A DNA stretch of 28,972 bases from CAYLZN01 sp964387935. Lineage in GTDB: Bacteria; Acidobacteriota; Vicinamibacteria; Vicinamibacterales; JAFNAJ01. The notes beneath the pieces were generated by a model, which saw only the letters and a program-made list of their open reading frames with translations, was not told the origin of the DNA and did no database searches. The stretch is taken from assembly GCA_964387935.1 (NCBI GenBank), contig CAYLZN010000031.1:1-28972 (forward strand). Direction: 5' to 3'. The position numbers and the translations under genes are program-made. Shown in pieces: positions 7,353 to 14,867 of the stretch; the stretch's first letter is position 1, and each line of letters begins with the position of its first letter.

Positions 7353-10300
7353 ATGGCGCGCGAACGACGGTTGAGAGCATTCGCCCTCGTGATCGTCGCA
7401 ACCCTGACCGCACCGCTGGCGGCCCAGAAGCCGCAGTTCGGCTACTACCGTCAGCCTGCGGTCTGGAACGACACCCTCGTCTTCGTGGCCGAGGGCGACC
7501 TCTGGCGCGTCGGCGTGGCGGGCGGAATCGCGCAACGCCTGACCACGCATCCCGAAGAAGAAAGCCGTCCGGCGATCTCGCCGGACGGCAAGTCCGTCGC
7601 CTATGCGGCGACGTACGAAGGGCCGGGCGAGGTCTACACCCTGCCGCTCGAGGGCGGGGTGCCCGTCAGGCAGACGTGGGACGCCGCGCGCCCGTTGTGG
7701 CTCTCCTGGACGCCCAAGGGCGAAATCCTCTTCGCCTCACGTCGTCATTCGGCCCTTCCGAACACGCAGCTCGTCCTTCTCGACCCGTCCACGCACGGGC
7801 GGACGCTCGTCCCCCTGGCCCAGGCCTCCGACGGCGTGTACGATCCGGCCGGCCACGCGCTCTTCTTCACGCGCCTCGCGTTCCAGGGCAGCCACACGCG
7901 ACGGTACAAGGGCGGCACGGCCCAGAACCTCTGGCGCTTCGCGGGCGCGGGCACCGAGGCCGCCCCGCTGACCGCCGACTACGGGGGCACGAGCAAGACG
8001 CCGATGCTGTGGAAGGGCCGGGTCTACTTCGCGTCGGACCGCGACGGCGTGATGAACCTGTGGTCCATGGACGAGCGCGGCGGCAGCCTGGCGCAACACA
8101 CCAGGCACCGCGACTACGAGGTGCAGTCGCCGTCGCTGTCGAACGGCCGGATCGCATACCAGCTCGGCGCCGACATCCGGGTGTTCGACATCGCCGCCGG
8201 CTCCGATCGAGCCGTTCCCATCACGCTGGTGTCCGACTTCGACCAGTTGCGCGAGCGCTGGGTCAAGAACGCCGTCGACTGGATCACCTCGGCCCACCTC
8301 TCGCCTGCCGGCGACCGCGTGGCCATCACTGCGCGCGGCCAGGTATTTGTCGCTCCTGCGCGGCAGGGCCGTCTCGTCGAATCGACGCACAACAAGCTGG
8401 CGCGCCACCGCAACGCCCGCTTCATGCCCGACGGCAAATCGATCCTCACCCTCTCGGACGAGAGCGATGAAGTCGAGTTCTGGCAGGTGCCAGCCAACGG
8501 CGTCGGATCGCCCACGCAGCTGAGCCGGGACGGCTCGGTGCTTCGGTGGGACGGCCTGCCGTCGCCTGACGGCAATCTCATCGCCCATCACGACAAGAAC
8601 CAGCAGCTCTGGATCTTCGACGTAGTGAAGAGGACACAGACAAGGGTGGCCAACTCCGAGCAAGGAGGGTTCGGCGATCTCCGCTGGTCGCCCGACTCGA
8701 GGTGGCTCGCCTACTCGACGGCCGGACCCAACCTGCTCACGCGTATCTACCTGTACGAGATCGCGACCGCCCGGATCGTGCCCGTCACATCCGACCGCTA
8801 CGACAGCAGGAGCCCGGCATGGAGTACCGACGGCAGGTGGCTGTACTTCCTGTCCGATCGCAACTTCGAGTCGCTGGTCGGAAGCCCGTGGGGTTCTCGC
8901 CAGCCGGAGCCGTACTGGGATCGACAGTCGAAGATCTACCACGTGGCGTTGAAGCGCGGCGAGCGGTCACCCGTCCAGCCCGACGATGAGTTGAAGCCTC
9001 CGAAGCCGGCGGAGAAGGCGGACGCAAAGGACGCGCAGAAGCCGGCCCCCGCGGAGGCCACCTCTGAGAAGCCTGTTGACGAGCCTGGCGAGAAGCCGGA
9101 GGACAAGCCAGCCGCCGTTCCACGAGTCGTCGTGGACGTCGAGGGCCTGGAAACGCGGCTCCTCGAAGTTCCTGTGCCGCCCGGCAACTACAGCAGCCTC
9201 TCCATCGACGCGAAACGCCTGTACTTCATCTCCAGGCCGGCCGGCCGCGACGGCAAGGTGGCGCTCGAGACGGTCGCCCTCGAGAACAGGAAGACCGAAC
9301 CAGAGACGTTCATCGAAGAACCGCAGAGCTACGAACTCTCTCAGGACGGCAAGAAGATCCTCGTTCGCAAGGGACGCGAGTTCTATGTCCTGGACGCCGG
9401 GGCGAAAGCGCCGTCGGATCTCTCGAAATCGATGGTGCCGCTGCGCGACTGGACGTTCAGCCTCGACCCGCGCCTCGAGTGGCGCCAGATGTTCACCGAG
9501 GCGTGGCGGCTCGAGCGCGACTACTTCTACGACCGCGGCATGCACGGAGTCGACTGGCCAGCCATGCGCCGGAAGTACCAGCCGCTCGTCGACCGCGTCA
9601 CCGACCGCGCGGAGCTGAGCGACGTGTTCGCCCAAATGGTGTCAGAACTGTCCGCCCTGCACATCTTCGTGAGGGGCGGCGACCTGCGCGACGCGGCCGA
9701 CGATGCGTGGCCGGCGTCGCTCGGGGCGAAGACGGTGCGCGACGAGAAGGCCGGCGGCTTCAGGGTCACGCACATCATCGCGACCGATCCCGACCGCCCG
9801 GACCGCCGCGTGCCGCTCGCGCACCCGGCCGTCAACGTGGTCGAAGGCGACGTCATCGAAAGCGTCAACGGCGTGGCGGCGTTTGCCGCCCGCGACCTCG
9901 CCGCGCTCCTGCGCGGGCAGGCGGAGAAACAGGTGCTCCTGCGGGTCAAGCCGAAAAGCGGCGGGCCGGCCCGAGACGTGATCGTCGAGCCGATCACCGC
10001 ACAGGCCGAGGATGGGCTGCGCTACGACGAGTGGGAGTACACGCGGCGGCTGGCCGTTGAAAAGGCCGCCAAGAACCAAATCGGGTACGTCCACCTGCGC
10101 GCGATGGGCGCCGGCAACATGGCCGAGTGGATGCGCGAGTACTACCCAGTGTTCAACCGCGCCGGCCTCATCATCGACGTGCGCCACAACAACGGCGGCA
10201 ACATCGACAGCTGGATCCTGGGCCGGCTGCTCAGGAAGGCCTGGTTCTACTGGCAGCCTCGCGTCGGCCAGCCTTACTGGAACATGCAGTACGCCTTCCG

Positions 10301-10676
10301 CGGGCACATGGTCGTGCTGGTGGACGAATACACCGCCTCAGATGGCGAGGCGTTCGCGGAGGGTTTCCGGCGCCTCGGCCTGGGAAAGGTGATCGGCACG
10401 CGCACGTGGGGCGGCGAGATCTGGCTCAGCTCCAGCAACGTGCTCGTTGACCGCGGCATCGCCACGGCGGCGGAAACCGGCGTCTATGGGCCCGAAGGGC
10501 AGTGGCTCATCGAAGGCCACGGCGTCGACCCCGACATCGTCGTCGACAACCTGCCGCACGAGACGTTCGCCGGCAGGGACGCGCAGCTCGACGCGGCGCT
10601 CGAACATCTGCATGAGGTGATCACGGCGAAGCCGCTCCCGGTGCCGCCCCCGCCGCCCTATCCGATCAAGCGATAG
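7353..10676 (+). CDS. Tricorn-like serine protease, peptidase family S41B
   Basis: The 1107-residue product matches tricorn protease in length and plan. After a signal peptide (about 1-24, ending LAAQ) come two beta-propellers built from PD40/WD-like repeats (for example ISPDGKSVAYAATYEGPGEVY and WSPDSRWLAYSTAGPN). An acidic/basic Pro-rich linker (about 541-590) follows, then the core domain, a PDZ domain (about 805-890) and the S41 catalytic domain. His770 in ELSALHIF and Ser996 in TASDGEAF correspond to the catalytic His and nucleophilic Ser. AGGAGG sits 5 bases before ATG 7353. The signal peptide indicates periplasmic or surface peptide degradation, unlike the cytosolic archaeal enzyme. 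The upstream aminopeptidase remnant is in the same frame with no intervening stop, so a 1437-residue read-through is formally possible. Confidence 0.92.
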   Translation: MARERRLRAFALVIVATLTAPLAAQKPQFGYYRQPAVWNDTLVFVAEGDLWRVGVAGGIAQRLTTHPEEESRPAISPDGKSVAYAATYEGPGEVYTLPLEGGVPVRQTWDAARPLWLSWTPKGEILFASRRHSALPNTQLVLLDPSTHGRTLVPLAQASDGVYDPAGHALFFTRLAFQGSHTRRYKGGTAQNLWRFAGAGTEAAPLTADYGGTSKTPMLWKGRVYFASDRDGVMNLWSMDERGGSLAQHTRHRDYEVQSPSLSNGRIAYQLGADIRVFDIAAGSDRAVPITLVSDFDQLRERWVKNAVDWITSAHLSPAGDRVAITARGQVFVAPARQGRLVESTHNKLARHRNARFMPDGKSILTLSDESDEVEFWQVPANGVGSPTQLSRDGSVLRWDGLPSPDGNLIAHHDKNQQLWIFDVVKRTQTRVANSEQGGFGDLRWSPDSRWLAYSTAGPNLLTRIYLYEIATARIVPVTSDRYDSRSPAWSTDGRWLYFLSDRNFESLVGSPWGSRQPEPYWDRQSKIYHVALKRGERSPVQPDDELKPPKPAEKADAKDAQKPAPAEATSEKPVDEPGEKPEDKPAAVPRVVVDVEGLETRLLEVPVPPGNYSSLSIDAKRLYFISRPAGRDGKVALETVALENRKTEPETFIEEPQSYELSQDGKKILVRKGREFYVLDAGAKAPSDLSKSMVPLRDWTFSLDPRLEWRQMFTEAWRLERDYFYDRGMHGVDWPAMRRKYQPLVDRVTDRAELSDVFAQMVSELSALHIFVRGGDLRDAADDAWPASLGAKTVRDEKAGGFRVTHIIATDPDRPDRRVPLAHPAVNVVEGDVIESVNGVAAFAARDLAALLRGQAEKQVLLRVKPKSGGPARDVIVEPITAQAEDGLRYDEWEYTRRLAVEKAAKNQIGYVHLRAMGAGNMAEWMREYYPVFNRAGLIIDVRHNNGGNIDSWILGRLLRKAWFYWQPRVGQPYWNMQYAFRGHMVVLVDEYTASDGEAFAEGFRRLGLGKVIGTRTWGGEIWLSSSNVLVDRGIATAAETGVYGPEGQWLIEGHGVDPDIVVDNLPHETFAGRDAQLDAALEHLHEVITAKPLPVPPPPPYPIKR

Positions 10677-10734
10677 GACCGGCTCCGCCGCCGGCGTTCG
10701 GCGGTACGCGTGCACTGCGAGAAGGTAGCGACGC

Positions 10735-11205
10735 CTTCCATCGACGCACTGCCGGGCACGGCTCCGGAGGAACGCCTCCAGGCTCGCCATCAGGAGGCCG
10801 CCGACCTCGCGTGCCATGCGGCAACTGCCGTCGTAGTCGAGGGCAACGGCAGCCTGCTGGGCCGCGGCGCGAACGAGTTCGCGATCCTCGGCCGAGTACG
10901 CCTCCTCGGACAGCTTGTCGCCGAGTATCAGCCACCCGAGTCGATGACCGCGCACGGTGAGCGCCGTTGCGTGGGGCGCAGGCCGGACGCCAGCTGCCCC
11001 GCCAGCTCCCCGAGGCGCATTGGCGACTCCAGCTCCATCACAGCCACGCCGTCGCCGGCCTCGGACCATCGCTCGAGCAGCGCCTCCCGGGCACTGCCGG
11101 TCGCCTCGAGGGCGTCGCCCGACTCGGTCACCGTCGATTGCACGACGGCCCACGCCTGGGGTGGATCCGGCGGAGTCGCCCCAGGCGCGGCGCGACGACG
11201 CTGGT
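10735..11205 (-). pseudogene. Frameshifted relic of a GAF-domain protein
   Basis: The 534-base gap between the tricorn and VWFA genes has no intact gene, but minus-strand frames carry protein-like text. From about 11200 one frame reads PPQAWAVVQSTVTESGDALEATGSA, continuing to RLGELAGQLASGLR near 10980. A second frame then continues ALTVRGHRLGWLILGD, KLSEEAYSAEDRELVRAAAQQAAVAL and further helix. The GWLILGDKLS...YSxEDRELVRxxAxQAAVAL segment is the hallmark C-terminal half of GAF domains found in sensor kinases and PP2C-type phosphatases. The frame change near 10970-10985 and the lack of a start or an output domain mark it as a decayed fragment. Confidence 0.55.
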
Positions 11206-11210
11206 CCCTG

Positions 11211-13250
11211 TCACTTCGGAATCGTGAGCTGCTCCTCGGTCGTCACTCGAAAGCGACGGAACTTCGAGTAGGTGGCACGAGCGTCGATTGACACCGACGT
11301 GTTGCGGCGAGACGGGTTCTGGACGGTGTAGATCTCCGACATCTCGGCAGGCACCCACAAGCCGAGTACCTCATCACGCTGGTAGCGGACGTCGAAGCTG
11401 AGGGTGCCTCTGGCCTCGTCGAGCTCGAACGCCATCAGGCTCGCCACCACCGCGCCGCTGGCCGGATCCAGGAGAAACGAACCGCGAGCCGGCAGATCGG
11501 CGATGCCGTTGTAGACAACCAGCGTTGGTCGCGTCTGTTCCTCGTACTCGACCCGCACGCGGTCCACCCCTGGACCGTCCTTCCTGCCGGCCATCTTGAA
11601 CCGGAACCGCGGCAGGTTCTGCGCCTGCAGGAAGTCCAGCGGAAACAGCGGCACGTTGATGTTCCGCTCGACCGGGCCGATGTTGTACCGGGCGCTTTCC
11701 ATCCGGATCTGTCCCAGTTGTGCCTCGGCCTCGGCGCTCCCCTCCAGGAACAGCCGCCTGAGCCGATCGTCACGATCGCGAGTTGGTTTCCCGTCCACCT
11801 CGAACACGTCGCGAAACGAGATCCACTGCTCCGCGCCAGGCGGCCGGACCAGCAGCAGGTCCGAGCGCAGCCACCGCCGATGCGTCTTCGTCGATTGCGC
11901 GTAACGCTCCTCGGCCACCAGCAGCGAGTACTCGCGCACGTAGCGCGCGACGTAGTCGGCTGCCCGCGCCAGCAGGCGCTGCAAGGCGACGTCTCGCGCG
12001 GAGGCTTCAGCCCCCCGCGCGTCGGGGCCTGATGGCGTGTCGAGACCAGTCGTCGATGCCGGCGGCGTGTTCTGGGCAGGCGGCACCATGTCGTCGACAT
12101 CGGCCCTCGGCACGAGCCATGCGGGCGCACGGAGGGTCAGGGCCCGACCTGGCGCCTCGACGCGGAGCCGGTGACGCGTGCCGTCGGCGTCCGACGGCAC
12201 CGTCTCGATTCCGAGCACGTAACACGCGGACAGCTCCGGGAGCACGCGTGCCACGGTCTTGTCCGCGTTCTTCCCCACTGGCGTGAAGCTGCCGCCGGTC
12301 GCCGTGGCCAGGCGCTCGAGCGCCGTGACGCTGGCCTGACCCGCAGGGTCCGACCGAAGGCCTTGGAGCGCGAAGGCATGGATCACTGCGTGCGCCGCGA
12401 ACGCCGTGGCGGCCACCTCGTCCAGCCGCGACTCGCTGCCCGCTGTCAGGCCCCCGGAGAACACCGCGAGCACCTTGCGGCGTGAGGACGACCGCAGCGC
12501 GTTCAAGATCGCCTCGAGGCCCGACACGAAGTCCGGGCCGGTCGCAGGCTCGTCCTCACCCGGCCGACCTGGCTCCCCGGCCTCGGTCCTCACGGGCGCC
12601 CGCTCGGGTTCGATTCTCTGTCCGGGGTCTTCCCCCGCGCGATTCACTTCGGGCGTCGGCAGTTGTGGCACCGGCAACGCCGCGTCCACCAGGACCGCCG
12701 GCCGGTCCGCCCGTCCAGCAACCTGGCGCAGCACGGCGTGCACCGCGGACCGATCCGACGTCAAGGTCAGGCGCGTCTCGCGCGCGAGGGGAACGCGAAC
12801 GACCGCGAGACGGTCGTCGAGGCCCAGGCGATCGATCAGGGCGCCGGCCGCCTCGATGACCGCACGCTCGGTGCCGCGCCGAATCGACGTTTCATCGACG
12901 ACGACCACGACGTCGCGGGCAGGCTCGGCCGCGAAGAGGAGCGACCCTGCGCCCTGTGTCCTCCGGCGCGCGGCATCGTCCGAGGCCCCAGGACCACGAC
13001 TGACGTAGCGAACCCACAAGACACGCCTCGGCGCACCGTCCACCTTCACCGTGAAGCTGGCGGGCGGCAGGTCGTCAACGACCTTGCCGCTGCGGTCGAG
13101 GACGGCGACGTCCACGGGAATGACTGCGACATCAGAAGCGGGCCGTGCATCCTGCGGAGGTCGACCAGCGGGCAGCACCGTCGGGCAAGCGAGGAAGATC
13201 GCGAGCGTGACGGTGAGTCCAAGAATGACTCCCGTGGGCTGTCGCCGCAT
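11211..13250 (-). CDS. VWFA-related Acidobacterial domain secreted protein
   Basis: The 679-residue protein begins with a signal peptide (about 1-28). The text IPVDVAVLDRSGKVVDDLPPASFTVKVDGAPRRV (about 44-76) is the opening strand pattern of the VWFA-related domain typical of Acidobacteria (TIGR03436-like). The domain core has VVVVVDETSI (Asp119, MIDAS-like DxTxS variant), then KVLAVFSGG and a region around ATATGGSF ending CYVLGIE. An Asp/Glu/Pro/Arg-rich insert lies at about 215-245. The C-terminal 280 residues (RDVALQRLLARAADYVARYVREYSLLVAEERYAQ...) are also common in these proteins and are probably beta-rich at the end. Function is unknown; the domain suggests metal-dependent protein contacts outside the cytoplasm. 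It lies between the GAF relic and the DUF1080 gene. Confidence 0.85.
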   Translation of the reverse strand: MRRQPTGVILGLTVTLAIFLACPTVLPAGRPPQDARPASDVAVIPVDVAVLDRSGKVVDDLPPASFTVKVDGAPRRVLWVRYVSRGPGASDDAARRRTQGAGSLLFAAEPARDVVVVVDETSIRRGTERAVIEAAGALIDRLGLDDRLAVVRVPLARETRLTLTSDRSAVHAVLRQVAGRADRPAVLVDAALPVPQLPTPEVNRAGEDPGQRIEPERAPVRTEAGEPGRPGEDEPATGPDFVSGLEAILNALRSSSRRKVLAVFSGGLTAGSESRLDEVAATAFAAHAVIHAFALQGLRSDPAGQASVTALERLATATGGSFTPVGKNADKTVARVLPELSACYVLGIETVPSDADGTRHRLRVEAPGRALTLRAPAWLVPRADVDDMVPPAQNTPPASTTGLDTPSGPDARGAEASARDVALQRLLARAADYVARYVREYSLLVAEERYAQSTKTHRRWLRSDLLLVRPPGAEQWISFRDVFEVDGKPTRDRDDRLRRLFLEGSAEAEAQLGQIRMESARYNIGPVERNINVPLFPLDFLQAQNLPRFRFKMAGRKDGPGVDRVRVEYEEQTRPTLVVYNGIADLPARGSFLLDPASGAVVASLMAFELDEARGTLSFDVRYQRDEVLGLWVPAEMSEIYTVQNPSRRNTSVSIDARATYSKFRRFRVTTEEQLTIPK

Positions 13251-13433
13251 GACAAGACTCGCCCGGGCGTTGTTTCGGCAGACGCGTTATCAGCCTAGCA
13301 CGTCCGGGCAGGGCCGGCGAAGCGCAGCGGGTGCTCTGCGGCGCGCCGATCGCCAAGCGGGACCTGCCGCTCGCGCTGCCCCGGCCAGGCGGACCCCGTG
13401 AGCCTGCTGGACGAGCCTCCGTGCGACGGCTGG

Positions 13434-14792
13434 CTACTTCGATTCGCGAACCTTGATCGATCGGAACGACACGCGATTGCCGTGATCCTGCAGCAGGATG
13501 TGGCCCTTCGGCGCTTCGCCGAAGGCCGGCCACACGACGTACTTGCTGGTGTTCACCAGTGCCCGCCACATCTGTGTGCCACGCTCGAACTCGACGGTCT
13601 TGAAGCCGTTCAGCCAGTGCTCCACGCGCCGGCCCTTCACGGCGATGCGCGCGCGGTTCCACTCGCCAACGCCGTTGAACCGGACGGCGACCGGCGGGAT
13701 CAGGTCGTACAGACCCGCCAGCGTCCGGTTGCCCTTGATGCCCGCCTTCGCGTCGGGATGCTCCACATCGTCGAGGATCTGGTACTCGCAGCCGATGGCA
13801 GATCCCGCGCCCTTGTTCAGGCCGGTGTCCACGAAGTACTTGATGCCGCTGTTGGCGCCCTTCGCGATCCTGAACTCGACGGACAGCTCGAAGTCGCCGT
13901 ACTGGTCGAACGTGACGATGTCGCCGCCGTCGGCGGATTCGGCGCCGCCTGACTCCTTCACTGACAGCACCCCGTCGGCGATCTCCCAGCCCCCTTTCGG
14001 GAACGTGTCGAGCTTTGCGCCGCGCCAGCCGGCGGTGGTCTTGCCGTCCCACAGCAGCCTCCAGCCGTCGCGCCGCTCGCGGTCCGACAGCGTGTTGACG
14101 ACGTAGTTGAACTGCGGCGTGTCGCCGCGATCCGGGGTCCGGTGTTGCTCCAAGTCCTGCGTCAGGATGCGCAGGTTGCGGAAGCGCACGGCCTGCCCGG
14201 CCTTGCTGGCGTCCTTGCCGATGGAGTGAACCTGCAGGGCGATGATGCCCTTTGGCGTGAGGTCGTCGAGGATGTTGGCGACCGGCACGCCGTTCACCCA
14301 CGTGCGGAGCGAGGGCCCGATGGCCTCGATGCGGAACGTGTTCCACTCGCCCATCTCGAACGCGTGGCGGGCCACGTCCTGCCCGTCCAGCGTGTGCAGC
14401 CAGCCGCGGCGGGCCTCATCGTAGATCCCACCCGTCCAGGCGCGGTCGGAGGGATCGATCTCGACCTGGTAACCGTGGACACGCCCGCCCTTGACCGCGG
14501 GGTCGGCGATGCTCCGGACCTGCACGCCGCTGTTCATGTTGGCCTCGAGCTTGACGTCGTACTCGAGGATGAAGTCGCCGACCGCCTCTTTCGTGCAGAG
14601 AAAGCTGTTGGGGGACTCCACGACGGTCCTTCCGACGATGGTGCCGGCGTCGACGGTGAAGGGCGCGGTGCCGTTGCACGGCTGCCAGCCGTCGAGTGTT
14701 CTGCCGTCGAACAGCGGGCGCCAGGGGGCCTGCGCGCGGGCGGGGGACGGCCACAGAATCGTGGCGAGGACAAGCAGGATCACGGTTCTCAT
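13434..14792 (-). CDS. Secreted protein with two DUF1080 (3-keto-disaccharide hydrolase) domains
   Basis: A signal peptide (1-20, ending ARAQ) is followed by two complete copies of the DUF1080 concanavalin-like fold in 452 residues. Domain 1 (about 25-212) has FDGRTLDGWQ, NSGVQVRS, GYQVEID and ALQVHSIGKD. Domain 2 (about 240-450) has LLWDGKTTAGWRGA, DFELSVEFRIAKGANSGIKYFV, GCEYQILDD and GHILLQDHGNRVSFRSIKVRE. Family members cleave 3-keto-glycosides after a dehydrogenase oxidises the sugar, although many are uncharacterised. The gene lies 69 bases downstream of the pectinase gene on the same strand, across a dispersed repeat that may limit read-through. A role in finishing oligosaccharide breakdown is inference. 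Confidence 0.9.
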   Translation of the reverse strand: MRTVILLVLATILWPSPARAQAPWRPLFDGRTLDGWQPCNGTAPFTVDAGTIVGRTVVESPNSFLCTKEAVGDFILEYDVKLEANMNSGVQVRSIADPAVKGGRVHGYQVEIDPSDRAWTGGIYDEARRGWLHTLDGQDVARHAFEMGEWNTFRIEAIGPSLRTWVNGVPVANILDDLTPKGIIALQVHSIGKDASKAGQAVRFRNLRILTQDLEQHRTPDRGDTPQFNYVVNTLSDRERRDGWRLLWDGKTTAGWRGAKLDTFPKGGWEIADGVLSVKESGGAESADGGDIVTFDQYGDFELSVEFRIAKGANSGIKYFVDTGLNKGAGSAIGCEYQILDDVEHPDAKAGIKGNRTLAGLYDLIPPVAVRFNGVGEWNRARIAVKGRRVEHWLNGFKTVEFERGTQMWRALVNTSKYVVWPAFGEAPKGHILLQDHGNRVSFRSIKVRESK

Positions 14793-14823
14793 TCGGCGAT
14801 TCTTCCTCAGATTGGGCCGAGCA

Positions 14824-14867
14824 TGGCAAAAAATGCGAAAAGGACTCCCGACCCCTTTTTCTCACAG
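14824..14867 (-). repeat. Dispersed GGGGTCGGGAGT repeat, copy 2 (downstream of the pectinase gene)
   Basis: On the minus strand GAAAAAGGGGTCGGGAGT is followed by CCTTTTCGCATTTTTTG. GAAAAGG and CCTTTTC form a perfect 7-bp inverted repeat around GGTCGGGAGT, and a T-run follows. The element starts at the stop codon of the multidomain pectinase. It shares its core, flanks and orientation with copy 1 at 724-762. Because both copies sit just 3' of a gene, a terminator or mRNA-stabilising role is plausible; this is inference. Confidence 0.65.

Noticed and set aside
10710..11291. A 193-codon plus-strand open frame in the tricorn-VWFA gap
   Set aside because: No ribosome site or domain is visible, and the opposite strand carries recognisable GAF text, so the plus frame is its shadow.
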